Assembly (NCBI RefSeq): GCF_023206395.1
Contig: NZ_CP066149.1
Coordinates: 2,232,001-2,296,000, forward strand
DNA length: 64,000 nucleotides
Reading direction: 5' to 3'
From: Vibrio sp. ED004
Lineage (GTDB): Bacteria; Pseudomonadota; Gammaproteobacteria; Enterobacterales; Vibrionaceae
Shown here piece after piece: positions 1 through 8,644 of this stretch. Position 1 is the first letter of the stretch, and each line of letters opens with the position of its first letter. The notes below the pieces were generated by a model. It ran no database searches. It saw nothing but the letters and a program-made list of their open reading frames with translations, and was not told where the DNA came from. Position numbers and translations under genes: made by a program.

Positions 1-2108
1 AAGGTATTGTGCTGGTGTTCGCAACTATGTGGTTGTTCTTCAGTTTACGCTACTCGTTTTGGGTGGCGGCAGGTCTGCCTGTAGCCTTCCTTGGTGGTTT
101 GTTTTTGATGGCCAATCTTGGCTTGTCGATCAACATCATGTCTCTAGTCGGCTTGTTGATGGCGATCGGTATCATGATGGATGATGCCATTGTGATCGCT
201 GAATCGATCGCCTCCCATCTGGATCGGGGGCAAAACGTTGACGATGCGGTGTACAACGGTGTTAAGAAGGTGCTCCCCGGAGTTTTGTCTTCTTTCCTAA
301 CCACCGTGTGTATCTTTGGTAGTTTGCTGTTCCTTGATGGTGAAATGGGTGCGGTGCTTAAAGCGGTACCTCAAGTATTAATATTGGTGCTTTCTTTGAG
401 TTTGATTGAAGCCTTCTTGATTCTGCCAAATCACTTATCTCATTCATTACACAAAGAAAAAAATGACAAGCCAGCGCTGCGTTTCAAAGTCGTGCTGTTA
501 GAGAAATTTGAGAACTTCCGTAATACCACCTTGAGGAGCATGGTCGAGAAGGTAGTGACTTTCCGCTACGCCTTTATGGGCGGGGTGATCACCTTGTTAC
601 TTTTATCTATTTCGTTGATTGCTGGTGGAGTTGTTAAATTCCAACCGTTTCCAGAATTGGATGGCGATATTGCCGAGGCGCGTATCATTCTTCCTCCGGG
701 GGCGTCATTGTCTCAAACTGAGAAAGTGGTCGATAAGATTGTTGCTTCTGCTGAGCGTTTGAATGCGCAGTGGAGCGAAGAGGTTGAAGAAGGCAACACC
801 TTGGTTGAGCACATTACTAGCCAATTTAATGCCAACGCAGATGCCAACGAATCTGGTCCCCACTTAGCTACCGTTCGCTTAGATTTACGTGGAGCTGAGA
901 GCCGTAACACGGTTATTGATGACTTTATTGATGCATGGCGAGAAGACATCGGTGACTTGGCCGATCCTATCTCGTTAGTCTTCAAGCAACCGACCATGGG
1001 GCCGGGCGGTCGTGCGATTGAGATTCGTGCTAAACATGATGACTTAAGTGCATTGAAATCGGCTTCTTTGGATATTCAAGAATACCTAAATCAGTTTGAT
1101 GGCGTGCACGGCGTGCTTGATGACATGCGTATGGGTAAAGAAGAGATCTTGGTGAAGCTGCGTCCGGGCGCTGAGACCTACAACGTGAATGGGCAGATGA
1201 TCGCTTCCCAATTGCGCGCGGCTTTCTTTGGTCAGACAGCGGATGAGATTCAAATCGGTGTTGAGAATATCTCTATTGAAGTTCGTCTTGATAAAGAACA
1301 AGCGGGTGATTTACAGCAACTGGCTAACTTCCCAATTATCACTGCAGACGGCAGTCAGATTCCATTAGCCACATTGGCAACGTTAGACTTTCAGCGTAAC
1401 TACGTGCGAATCCAACGTATCGATGGGCTGAGAACCATCAGTATCTTTGGTGACATAGATAATAAGAAGGCGAGCTCTTCCGCGATTTTGGCTCAATTCC
1501 AAAAAGAAGAAGCGGCTAAGCTGATTCAAAAATACCCGGGCTTACGTTTTGATTTCGAAGGCGAAGCCAAAGATGCGGCTAAGACCGGCGCCTCGATGGG
1601 CAAAGGTTTTTTATTGGGCTTATTCGGTGTGTTTGCGATTCTGAGTTATCAGTTCAGAAGCTACTTGGAGCCTGTGGTCGTGATGTTGGCGATTCCACTG
1701 GCGTTCATTGGGGGCGTTGTTGGTCACTGGTTGTTAGGTCACGCACTGAGTATGCCAAGCATGATGGGTTTTGTGTCGCTCGCTGGGATCGTGGTCAATG
1801 ATTCGATCTTGTTGGTGCAATACATACGTCACCATGTCGATGAAGGGGATAGCGTTCATGATTCTGTTGTTAAGGCCAGTCGCGAGCGTTTCCGTGCGGT
1901 ATTTTTAACGTCTATGACTACAGCTGCAGGTTTATTGCCGCTGTTAACGGAAACCAGCTTACAAGCTCAGGTTATTCAGCCTCTGGTTATTTCGATTGTG
2001 TTCGGGATATTTGCCTCAACCTTGTTGGTGCTGTTTATGATCCCTGCGGCCTACGCGATCTTGGCTGATTTTGGTTTAGTGAAAAAGCACGAGCCTCTTT
2101 CGCTATAG
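1..2108 (+). CDS. RND efflux transporter permease subunit, 3' part (5' end outside window)
   Basis: This inner-membrane pump belongs to the AcrB/HAE1-like RND family and would export small molecules using the proton gradient. The reading frame is open from the first bases, so the gene starts left of the window; about 702 of the usual 1,000-1,050 codons are visible. What is seen: the TM4 region with the paired acidic residues of proton relay (GIMMDDAIVIAES), a large periplasmic porter/docking part, and a second membrane block near the C-terminus containing FVSLAGIVVNDSILLVQY and a GLLPLL segment. A terminator hairpin follows. The membrane-fusion partner would lie upstream, outside the window. 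Substrate cannot be read from the sequence, and GTG at 9 is an internal codon, not the true start. Confidence 0.9.
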   Translation, partial: GIVLVFATMWLFFSLRYSFWVAAGLPVAFLGGLFLMANLGLSINIMSLVGLLMAIGIMMDDAIVIAESIASHLDRGQNVDDAVYNGVKKVLPGVLSSFLTTVCIFGSLLFLDGEMGAVLKAVPQVLILVLSLSLIEAFLILPNHLSHSLHKEKNDKPALRFKVVLLEKFENFRNTTLRSMVEKVVTFRYAFMGGVITLLLLSISLIAGGVVKFQPFPELDGDIAEARIILPPGASLSQTEKVVDKIVASAERLNAQWSEEVEEGNTLVEHITSQFNANADANESGPHLATVRLDLRGAESRNTVIDDFIDAWREDIGDLADPISLVFKQPTMGPGGRAIEIRAKHDDLSALKSASLDIQEYLNQFDGVHGVLDDMRMGKEEILVKLRPGAETYNVNGQMIASQLRAAFFGQTADEIQIGVENISIEVRLDKEQAGDLQQLANFPIITADGSQIPLATLATLDFQRNYVRIQRIDGLRTISIFGDIDNKKASSSAILAQFQKEEAAKLIQKYPGLRFDFEGEAKDAAKTGASMGKGFLLGLFGVFAILSYQFRSYLEPVVVMLAIPLAFIGGVVGHWLLGHALSMPSMMGFVSLAGIVVNDSILLVQYIRHHVDEGDSVHDSVVKASRERFRAVFLTSMTTAAGLLPLLTETSLQAQVIQPLVISIVFGIFASTLLVLFMIPAAYAILADFGLVKKHEPLSL

Positions 2109-2129
2109 AGTTTTGAAGCAATAAACAAT

Positions 2130-2156
2130 AAAGCGGCCTAGTGCCGCTTTATCTTT
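2130..2156 (+). terminator. Intrinsic terminator after the RND gene
   Basis: AAAGCGGC (2130-2137) pairs with GCCGCTTT (2143-2150) across a five-base loop, followed by a T-rich tail. It separates the pump gene from the PAP2 unit. Confidence 0.8.
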
Positions 2157-2235
2157 ATCGGGTGTTTGTTTCATCACCTTGGGCTGAGCGGCTTCACTGC
2201 GCATCCCAAAGAAATTTCATTTTAGTTCATTCAAA

Positions 2236-2253
2236 ACGTCACTTAACTGTCAT
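2236..2253 (+). promoter_or_regulatory. Pho-box-like direct repeat upstream of the PAP2 gene
   Basis: ACGTCAC-TTAA-CTGTCAT has the 7+4+7 layout of a PhoB box (family consensus CTGTCAT, AT-rich spacer, CTGTCAC/T); the second repeat is perfect and the first has two changes. TAACTT at 2264-2269 sits ten bases downstream, the spacing expected of a PhoB-activated -10 element. This suggests induction of the PAP2-glycosyltransferase pair when phosphate is low. It is an inference from one site. Confidence 0.5.
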
Positions 2254-2305
2254 TTGTTGGGCATAACTTGACCCTTAACTGAATAAGGATTGTTAAGGAG
2301 ATCGT

Positions 2306-2830
2306 ATGCGTACTATCGAACCTATTGTCCGCTGGGATGTGGCATTTTCTGTTTTTTGTTTAAAAAACCGTTATAGCGGGCAACATGCAACACTCAGTAA
2401 AGCGGTGTCTCATACTGGAGATGGACACCTTTACGTGTTAATTGCGTTGATTGCTTTGCTGGCTGATAGCAGTACAGGCCGAGATTTTCTCTTGGTCGGT
2501 TTAACCGCCTTTGCTATCGAACTGCCTATCTACTGGTTCGCGAAAAATACCCTCAAACGCCGTAGGCCAGCAGAGTTCTCTTCACTGCTTTATTCCCACA
2601 TTGTGCCATCCGATAAATACAGCCTGCCATCTGGGCACTCTGCGGCGGCTTTTGTCATGGCGACGCTAATCGGACATTTCTATCCGAGCTTATACCTCTT
2701 TAGTTTGTTTTGGGCGATAGCGATCGCTGGCTCTCGAATCTTACTTGGTGTGCACTTTTTAACAGACGTACTGATAGGTGCCGCTTTGGGCATTGCTTGT
2801 ACGAGCCTAGCTATCAGCTTCATTTTGTAA
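2306..2830 (+). CDS. PAP2 family membrane phosphatase
   Basis: A 174-residue type 2 phosphatidic acid phosphatase-like enzyme, an integral membrane protein that would remove phosphate from lipid phosphates such as phosphatidate or undecaprenyl pyrophosphate. All three signature blocks are present in order: KNTLKRRRP (KX6RP), PSGHSAA with the acid/base histidine, and SRILLGVHFLTD (SRX5HX3D) with the nucleophile histidine. Several hydrophobic segments surround them. AAGGAG just before the ATG is a good ribosome site. The gene starts about 50 bases after a Pho-box-like repeat, and a glycosyltransferase follows 52 bases after its stop with no terminator between, so the two are probably cotranscribed. 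The substrate is unknown; a lipid head-group role is inferred from the neighbour. Confidence 0.85.
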   Translation: MRTIEPIVRWDVAFSVFCLKNRYSGQHATLSKAVSHTGDGHLYVLIALIALLADSSTGRDFLLVGLTAFAIELPIYWFAKNTLKRRRPAEFSSLLYSHIVPSDKYSLPSGHSAAAFVMATLIGHFYPSLYLFSLFWAIAIAGSRILLGVHFLTDVLIGAALGIACTSLAISFIL

Positions 2831-2882
2831 ATATTTTTGTTGGCAGCCTCTGCTGTGTTTAAGCAACTCTAAAGGAAAAAGC

Positions 2883-3938
2883 ATGAAAATCTTATATGGC
2901 GTACAGGGAACTGGAAATGGTCACATCGCGCGTGCGAGAGCAATGGCCGTCGCCTTTCGTCAGCAAAACATCGATGTCGACTTTCTATTCTCTGGGCGAG
3001 AAGAGAGCAAGTACTTCTCAATGGAAGAATTTGGAAACTATCAAACCCGCAGTGGCTTAACTTTTTATAGTGAGCAGGGACAGGTGAAATACGGCAAGAC
3101 ATTCATTAACAACAACATCTGGCGACTTCTGAGTGAGATTAACCAGATCGATCTGACACCGTATGATTTAGTGCTTAACGATTTTGAGCCCGTGACCGCT
3201 TGGGCAGCTAAAAGACAGGGCGTACCTTGCATAGGTATAAGCCACCAAAATGCGTTCCGTTATGATGTGCCTAAAGAAGGCGGCAACTGGATTGAGCATT
3301 CTGTGATTCAACACTTTGCCCCAACCGAGCACTCAATTGGGCTGCACTGGTATCACTTTGAACAGCCAATATTGCCACCGATCGTTCACACGCTTACTGG
3401 CGAACAACAAACCAAAGCGCCGCAAGACTTCACTCTGGTCTACTTGCCGTTTGAGGATCTCGAGGCGATTTCAGAGCTGTTGATGAAGTTCATTTCTCAT
3501 AACTTTGTCTGCTATCACCCGAATGTGATTGAGCAAAGCCGAGTTGAAAATATTGAGTTCAAACCGCTCAGTCATGCAGGCTTTCAATTCGACCTCAGCC
3601 AGTGCTCAGGTGTGGTGGCAAATGGTGGATTTGAATTACCCTCTGAAGCCCTAACTTTGGGTAAGAAGTTGCTCCTTAAACCGCTTGATGGGCAATTTGA
3701 ACAACAGAGCAATGTGGCGACGCTAGAGGCGCTTGGATTGGCTCAAACAATGAGCTTTTTAGACCCTGCTATCTTGCGTGGTTGGCTCAACGAAAAACAA
3801 GCGGAAGTGGTCACTTATCCAGACGTCGCGAGCGCACTTGTTGAGTGGGTATTGGCAGGAAATTGGTCCAACCAAGATGACTTAAGAAAGCAGCTTTGGG
3901 ACAAGGTAGACTTTCCTAGTTATGCATCACTCACCTAA
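2883..3938 (+). CDS. MJ1255/VC2487 family glycosyltransferase
   Basis: This 351-residue protein matches the MJ1255/VC2487 family of GT-B fold glycosyltransferases, distant relatives of MurG and of monogalactosyl-diacylglycerol synthases. The N-terminus MKILYGVQGTGNGHIARA carries the glycine-rich GNGH loop typical of the acceptor side. The C-terminal half has the GVVANGGFELPSEALTLGK block, the usual nucleotide-sugar site (G-GG-E). No signal peptide is visible, so it should act at the cytoplasmic face. AAAGGAAAAAGC precedes the ATG. It lies behind a PAP2 phosphatase under the same Pho-box-like site. Making a glycolipid from diacylglycerol is a reasonable hypothesis, but donor and acceptor cannot be read from sequence. 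Confidence 0.8.
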   Translation: MKILYGVQGTGNGHIARARAMAVAFRQQNIDVDFLFSGREESKYFSMEEFGNYQTRSGLTFYSEQGQVKYGKTFINNNIWRLLSEINQIDLTPYDLVLNDFEPVTAWAAKRQGVPCIGISHQNAFRYDVPKEGGNWIEHSVIQHFAPTEHSIGLHWYHFEQPILPPIVHTLTGEQQTKAPQDFTLVYLPFEDLEAISELLMKFISHNFVCYHPNVIEQSRVENIEFKPLSHAGFQFDLSQCSGVVANGGFELPSEALTLGKKLLLKPLDGQFEQQSNVATLEALGLAQTMSFLDPAILRGWLNEKQAEVVTYPDVASALVEWVLAGNWSNQDDLRKQLWDKVDFPSYASLT

Positions 3939-4176
3939 CTCATAAGTGTTATTTCTGAATCGACTAGCTGAACAATTCACGCGTTCAATAAATTGTAACA
4001 AATGTAACCAAACGATAGAACAGCTAAATAAGTCGAAATGAAACTCATAAGTGACGCATTTTATGTTTTTTTATAACTCTATAAATTACTGATTTTAAGG
4101 TGTTAATTAATCATTAAGGTAAAATAAAATTATTCTTTATCAATCTTGTTGGTAGCTCGAGATGTATTGGTTAATA

Positions 4177-4247
4177 GTAATGGTAATCCGAAAAACATCG
4201 GTCTGATAAATATAAGAATTAGTGGTTATCTATTCTCATACCATTAC
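4177..4247 (+). promoter_or_regulatory. leuO upstream region with spaced 9-bp inverted repeat
   Basis: The 346 bases between the glycosyltransferase and leuO (3939-4284) hold no gene. They are AT-rich, as expected for an H-NS/LeuO-controlled promoter. GTAATGGTA (4177-4185) is perfectly complementary to TACCATTAC (4239-4247), 53 bases apart. They could be paired operator half-sites or a long leader stem just before the start codon. Neither is established. Confidence 0.35.
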
Positions 4248-4284
4248 CAATTTAACGCTGTCGAACCGACAAGAGGCAACTTGA

Positions 4285-5244
4285 ATGTTAGATAAAAAAG
4301 ACGCAATGAGTGCTATTGCAAGCTACAGAATGGAAAGCACACTTCGTGGAGTCGACTTAAACCTTTTGACTGTATTTGATGCAGTTATGCAAGAGCAAAA
4401 CATTACACGTGCAGCTCACAATCTGGGTATGTCTCAGCCTGCTGTAAGTAACGCTGTTGCTCGTCTAAAAGTGATGTTTAATGACGAACTATTCATGCGT
4501 CAAGGTCGTGGTATTCAACCGACTCAACGTGCTCGTCAGTTGTTTGGTCCAATCCGCCAAGCACTACAATTAGTACGCAACGAACTACCAAGTTCTGTGT
4601 TCTCTCCAGAGTCGTCTTCTCGCCTGTTCAAACTTGCGATTTGCAGCCCTTGTGACATGCGTTTTGCTCCTAAGATTATGTCGACAATCAACGACCAAGC
4701 ACCTAGCGTTAAACTGCACATGGATGCTGAATTCGATCGTCAACTTTCTGAGCGTATGCGTTACCAAGAAATCGACTTCGTTATTGATTACGCTCGTTTT
4801 GATGAGCAAGGCTTCTCAAGCACTGAAATCTTCCAAGATGAGTTGGTTGTTGTAGCTTCTGCTTCTCACCCACGTATTAACGGTGAAGTAACAGCGGCAG
4901 AGCTGCTTAACGAAAAGCACGCAAAACTGTCTCGCATCCACGGTCAACGTAGCTTCTCTGAGCAAGCTTACCGTGACCTAGATTGCACGCCTTTCTACGA
5001 AGGTACGAGCTTAAGCAACGTTCTTTACGTTGTAGGCCAATCTGAACTAGTAACAATTGCTCCTCGTTGGATGGTTGAACATGCAGCAAACAAAGAGCAA
5101 CTTCAGATTCTAGATTTCCCATTCGATAATGCGGCGATTTCTGGCTTCCTAAGCTGGCACGAATCAAGTGAAAAGGATAAAGGACACATTTGGTTACGAG
5201 ATCAGTTAATGATGATCTGTGGCGAAGTAGTGGCACTTAACTAG
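4285..5244 (+). CDS. leuO: LysR-type transcriptional regulator LeuO
   Basis: A 319-residue LysR-family DNA-binding regulator. In Vibrio, LeuO links ToxR, bile and cyclic-dipeptide signals to repression of virulence and stress genes; in enterics it antagonises H-NS. Residues about 20-80 form the winged helix-turn-helix (ITRAAHNLGMSQPAVSNAVA), preceded by the LeuO-type extension with RGVDLNLLTVFDAVMQEQN. The remainder is a periplasmic-binding-like effector domain. The start at 4285 has GAGGCAA upstream and keeps the family's N-terminal tail; ATG 4306 is an alternative. The acyl-CoA ligase and ilvIH lie next on the same strand, the same neighbourhood as in V. cholerae. Here an insertion sequence has entered just after its terminator stem. 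Confidence 0.93.
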   Translation: MLDKKDAMSAIASYRMESTLRGVDLNLLTVFDAVMQEQNITRAAHNLGMSQPAVSNAVARLKVMFNDELFMRQGRGIQPTQRARQLFGPIRQALQLVRNELPSSVFSPESSSRLFKLAICSPCDMRFAPKIMSTINDQAPSVKLHMDAEFDRQLSERMRYQEIDFVIDYARFDEQGFSSTEIFQDELVVVASASHPRINGEVTAAELLNEKHAKLSRIHGQRSFSEQAYRDLDCTPFYEGTSLSNVLYVVGQSELVTIAPRWMVEHAANKEQLQILDFPFDNAAISGFLSWHESSEKDKGHIWLRDQLMMICGEVVALN

Positions 5245-5265
5245 ACACTAATCCCTATGTTTTAT

Positions 5266-5297
5266 AAGCCCTAAGCTAGGAGTCTGGCTTGGGGCTT
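5266..5297 (+). terminator. leuO terminator stem, separated from its likely T-tract by the IS
   Basis: AAGCCCTAAGC (5266-5276) pairs with GCTTGGGGCTT (5287-5297) with one G-T wobble. The stem is followed by AATTATAT instead of a clean T-run, and the IS inverted repeat begins at 5303. On the far side of the element the flank reads CATTTTTG (6609-6616), which looks like the displaced T-tract. Confidence 0.7.
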
Positions 5298-5302
5298 AAT
5301 TA

Positions 5303-5313
5303 TATGGTCCGCC
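5303..5313 (+). repeat. IS left inverted repeat
   Basis: TATGGTCCGCC, the exact reverse complement of 6598-6608. Confidence 0.8.
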
Positions 5314-5365
5314 TCACTCTCAAGCCCTTAAGCTTAGAGTAGGCTCTCAGAATGAGGTGAACCAT

Positions 5366-6376
5366 ATGTCTTCTATTCATATTTTAGGTATCGACCTAGG
5401 TAAACACTGCTTCCATGCTATCGCACATAACCGTTGTGGGGTGGAGGTGCTTCGTCGTAAATTTAATCGCAATCAACTCTTAATCTTTCTTAGTAAAATA
5501 GAACCAACAACTATTGCTTTCGAAGCTTGTGGCGGTGCTCATTGGCTTGCTCGAAAGTGTGGTGAGCTTGGTCATCAACCCCGACTTATTCCTCCTCAGT
5601 ATGTAAAGCCTTATGTCAAAGGCAATAAAAACGATTTCATCGATGCTTCAGCGATCGCAGAGGCTGCGAGTCGACCGACCATGAGATTTGTGGCTGTAAA
5701 AGTGAAGAGGCTCAAGTCATCGCAGCGATTCATCGAGTCAGAGATAGTTATATCAAGGAGAGAACCGCCACTATGTCGCGGATCGGCGCGATCTTACTTG
5801 AGTTTGGCCTTAGCTTTCCCAAAGGGCATGCAAAGATGAAGTCTCTGTTTCAATGGTTAGCAGAACAAACAGTATCACTACCAAAAGCTTGCTATGTGAA
5901 TTGATATCTATCCATGAACACTACAAGTACCTCAATGAACAAATCAAAACCCAAGATATCAAGCTTCAAACTATTGTTGATAATAACGAAAGTGCTCAAT
6001 TATTAAAAACTATCCCTGGAATTGGCGATCTTACCTCCACATTGTGTATTGCTGATGTAAGCTCTCCGAGTAACTTCACCAATGGCCGCGAGATGGCGGC
6101 TTGGTTGGGACTTGTACCAAGGCAATTCTCAACGGGAGGAAATACCAAGCTACTTGGTATGAGTAAACGAGGAAATAAGCACCTCAGAACTCTGTTTATC
6201 CATGGCGCAAGAGCTGTACTCTCTAGGCTAGAGACGACAGGGAAAGTGTTGGAGAGTGGCTTGTGAACCTACGAGCCACCAAACCATTTAATGTAGTGGT
6301 AGTTGCATTAGCCAACAAGCTAGTGAGGATAGCTTGGGCGGTGTTATACCACCGCCAAGCTTTTAAGGCTGTTTAG
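5366..6376 (+). pseudogene. IS110 family DEDD transposase, broken by three frameshifts
   Basis: Read across three frames, this is one transposase of about 337 codons, normal length for the family. The N-terminal RuvC-like part shows GIDLGKHCFHA, the Glu of FEACGGAHWLA and the two Asp of KNDFIDASAIAEAA (DEDD). The C-terminal part carries GIGDLTSTL and WLGLVPRQFSTGGNTKLL ahead of the serine-containing GMSKRGNKHLR region. Breaks lie near 5698-5701 (an A-run one base short), 5895-5898 and 6255-6258; each is repaired by adding one base. Without them only fragments 5366-5839, 5853-6266 and a tail ending at 6376 can be translated. ATG 5366, after GAGGTGA, is preferred over GTG 5357. The host genes nearby are intact, so decay is more likely than poor sequence. 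Confidence 0.85.
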
Positions 6377-6597
6377 CTATAACCAAGTTTGCAACGCCAA
6401 TGAACGTGATGACAAAAACGGTCAATCGGCCAGATTAAGAACCTGACACAAAAATAGCAATCAATGCTTTGGGCTTTTTAAGGATAATCTGGCGCGGATA
6501 TCATCGTGGAGCTGGGAAGCTAGTGCTCCCAACAAGGACTCCGAATACATTAGCGCAAACCAACTCCGTTATTACTTAATTGTAGTTGCAATAACGG
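6377..6597 (+). ncRNA. Candidate bridge RNA region at the right end of the IS
   Basis: No reading frame fits here, but three stems can be drawn: GCCAGATTA (6429-6437) with TAATCTGGC (6485-6493); GGAGC (6508-6512) with GCTCC (6525-6529); CCGTTATT (6566-6573) with AATAACGG (6590-6597). IS1111-group elements carry their target-guiding bridge RNA in the right noncoding end, so this is the expected place. The exact transcript ends and guide loops were not determined. Confidence 0.5.
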
Positions 6598-6608
6598 GGC
6601 GGACCATA
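6598..6608 (+). repeat. IS right inverted repeat
   Basis: GGCGGACCATA, the exact reverse complement of 5303-5313. The host flank that follows begins CATTTTTG. The 150 bases from here to the acyl-CoA ligase start hold its promoter region but no further gene. Confidence 0.8.
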
Positions 6609-6759
6609 CATTTTTGTACCTGCTATTTTTGTTGATAGAAAACTTAGCGTGAGACGTACTATTACTTATAACTTTGAGCTTCATCAGTTGCCTTTTCCAT
6701 GATCAGAGGTACACTTGTGCGCTCAAAAAAGCTTACAGGTGTAAGCCAAAGGTAAAGAG

Positions 6760-8568
6760 ATGGCCAATTTAGATTTTCATATCGTAAAAAGACTTCGTGA
6801 CCAAATTGCCCAAGGCGGCAACCGTACAGCTTTGAAGCACAAAGTAGACAATGTATGGCAAGGTATTAGCTGGGAGCAGTTTGGACAACAAATCGATACG
6901 CTTTCATTAGCACTATTGGCTCAGGGACTGAGAGTTCAAGATAAGATCGGTATCTATTCAAACAATATGCCTCAATGGACCGTGGCAGATTTTGCATCTT
7001 TACAAGCTCGCCTTGTGACTGTGCCGATTTATCCAACCAACACAGCAGCGCAGTCGTCTTACATCATCCAAAATGCGGATGTGAAGATCTTATTCGTTGG
7101 TGAGCAAGTTCAATTTGACGCGGCGGTGAGCCTATTTGAAGAGTGCGAACAGCTAGAAGTGGTTGTCGCGATGTCTGATGATATCGATCTTCAAGGCCAT
7201 AGCTTTGCGGTATCTTGGGCTGACTTCATGGCGCGCGGTATTGAGGCTCAGCAAGCTGAACTTGATACTCGTCTTGCAGATGCAAGCATGGACGATTTAC
7301 TGACTCTTATCTATACCTCTGGTACTACTGGCCAGCCGAAAGGCGTAATGCTTGATTACACCAATATTGGCTATCAATTAGAAGGTCACGATGAGCGTCT
7401 TAGCTTAAGCAAAGACGACATTTCATTATGTTTCTTACCTCTATCTCACGTATTTGAGCGAGCGTGGACTTTCTACGTTCTCTATAAAGGCGCAACCAAC
7501 TGTTACCTGCAAGATACTATGCAGGTGCGTGATGCGTTGAGCGACGTGAAGCCAACCGTAATGTGTGCGGTTCCGCGTTTCTACGAGAAGATCTTCTCTG
7601 CGATTCACGAGAAGGTTTCGAAAGCGCCGTTTATCCGTAAGGTGCTATTTACTTGGGCGGTGAACATGGGAGCGAAACTCTCTGTTTGTCACCAAGAAGG
7701 TCGCACTCCTTCGCTAATGCTGAAGAAGAGCCATGCGCTAGCAGACAAGCTTGTGTTATCTAAGCTGCGAGCACTGTTAGGCGGCAACATCAACTTCATG
7801 CCATGTGGTGGTGCGAAGCTAGATGAAACTATCGGTCGTTTCTTCCATGCTATCGGTATCAATGTAAAACTTGGTTACGGTATGACAGAAACCACCGCAA
7901 CCGTGTCTTGCTGGGATGACCGCTGCTTTAACCCTGATTCTATCGGTATGTCGATGCCGGGCGTGGAAGTTAAGATCGGTGCTAAGAACGAGATTCTTGT
8001 GCGTGGTCCAATGGTAATGCGTGGCTACTACAAGATGCCTGAAGAAACCGCGAAAACATTCGATGAACACGGTTTCTTGAAAACCGGTGATGCGGGTCAT
8101 TTTGATGAAAATGGTAACCTGTTCATTACTGATCGTATTAAAGAGCTGATGAAAACTTCTGGTGGTAAATACATTGCACCGCAAGTGGTGGAAGGCGCGA
8201 TTGGTAAAGATCACTTTATCGAACAGATTGCGGTTATCGCTGACACTCGTAAATTCGTCTCTGCACTGATTGTTCCTTGTTACGACTCGCTAGAAGAGTA
8301 CGCAAAAGAACTGAACATCAAGTATCACGACCGTGTTGAGCTTATCAAGCACCACCAAATCGTTGAGATGCTAGAGAAGCGTGTGAATGACCTGCAGCAA
8401 GAGCTCGCGAAGTTTGAGCAAGTGAAGAAGTTCAAGCTATTACCAAAAGCGTTTTCTATGGATGATGGCGAACTGACGCCGACCCAGAAACTGCGTCGTA
8501 AGGTTATCAACGATAAGTATCAAGACGAAATCGAAGAAATGTACACTGAAAAGTCGAAAGATAAGTAG
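6760..8568 (+). CDS. Long-chain fatty acid-CoA ligase, AMP-forming
   Basis: A 602-residue acyl-adenylate-forming enzyme of the long-chain acyl-CoA synthetase (FAA1/FadD15-like) branch. It activates free fatty acids with ATP and CoA for degradation or membrane lipid synthesis. Visible motifs are the P-loop [16 protein letters not shown] (about residues 183-198), the substrate loop [12 protein letters not shown], and the hinge region [19 protein letters not shown]. Its length exceeds that of E. coli FadD (561) and fits the longer branch, so the fadD symbol is not assigned. It is the V. cholerae VC2484-type gene normally found between leuO and ilvI. The IS now lies in its upstream region. A strong terminator follows. 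Confidence 0.9.
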   Translation: MANLDFHIVKRLRDQIAQGGNRTALKHKVDNVWQGISWEQFGQQIDTLSLALLAQGLRVQDKIGIYSNNMPQWTVADFASLQARLVTVPIYPTNTAAQSSYIIQNADVKILFVGEQVQFDAAVSLFEECEQLEVVVAMSDDIDLQGHSFAVSWADFMARGIEAQQAELDTRLADASMDDLLTLIYTSGTTGQPKGVMLDYTNIGYQLEGHDERLSLSKDDISLCFLPLSHVFERAWTFYVLYKGATNCYLQDTMQVRDALSDVKPTVMCAVPRFYEKIFSAIHEKVSKAPFIRKVLFTWAVNMGAKLSVCHQEGRTPSLMLKKSHALADKLVLSKLRALLGGNINFMPCGGAKLDETIGRFFHAIGINVKLGYGMTETTATVSCWDDRCFNPDSIGMSMPGVEVKIGAKNEILVRGPMVMRGYYKMPEETAKTFDEHGFLKTGDAGHFDENGNLFITDRIKELMKTSGGKYIAPQVVEGAIGKDHFIEQIAVIADTRKFVSALIVPCYDSLEEYAKELNIKYHDRVELIKHHQIVEMLEKRVNDLQQELAKFEQVKKFKLLPKAFSMDDGELTPTQKLRRKVINDKYQDEIEEMYTEKSKDK

Positions 8569-8600
8569 TTTTCTACTGAGATAAATTTTCAGTTGTTTAA

Positions 8601-8644
8601 AAATCCCCCTACGAATGTGATTGCATTTTTAGGGGGATTTTTTG
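8601..8644 (+). terminator. Terminator after the acyl-CoA ligase
   Basis: AAATCCCCCT (8601-8610) pairs perfectly with AGGGGGATTT (8631-8640), then a T-run. Confidence 0.9.

Larger units (their letters stand above)
5303..6608 (+). mobile_element. IS110 family (IS1111-type) insertion sequence, degenerate
   Basis: An insertion sequence of roughly 1.3 kb bounded by 11-bp inverted repeats, TATGGTCCGCC on the left (5303-5313) and GGCGGACCATA on the right (6598-6608). Inside is a DEDD transposase followed by about 220 bases of structured noncoding DNA. Inverted repeats plus the long noncoding stretch on the right fit the IS1111 group rather than the IS110 group proper, which has its long noncoding end on the left. 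In such elements the inverted repeats are subterminal, so the true ends may lie a few bases further out. No target duplication is evident. The transposase has three frameshifts, so the copy is probably dead unless helped in trans. Confidence 0.85.

Noticed and set aside
5357..6266. Two-ORF transposase with programmed frameshifting, as in IS3-type elements
   Set aside because: IS110 transposases are made from one frame, and three separate shifts with no slippery signals are needed here, so mutation is the simpler account.
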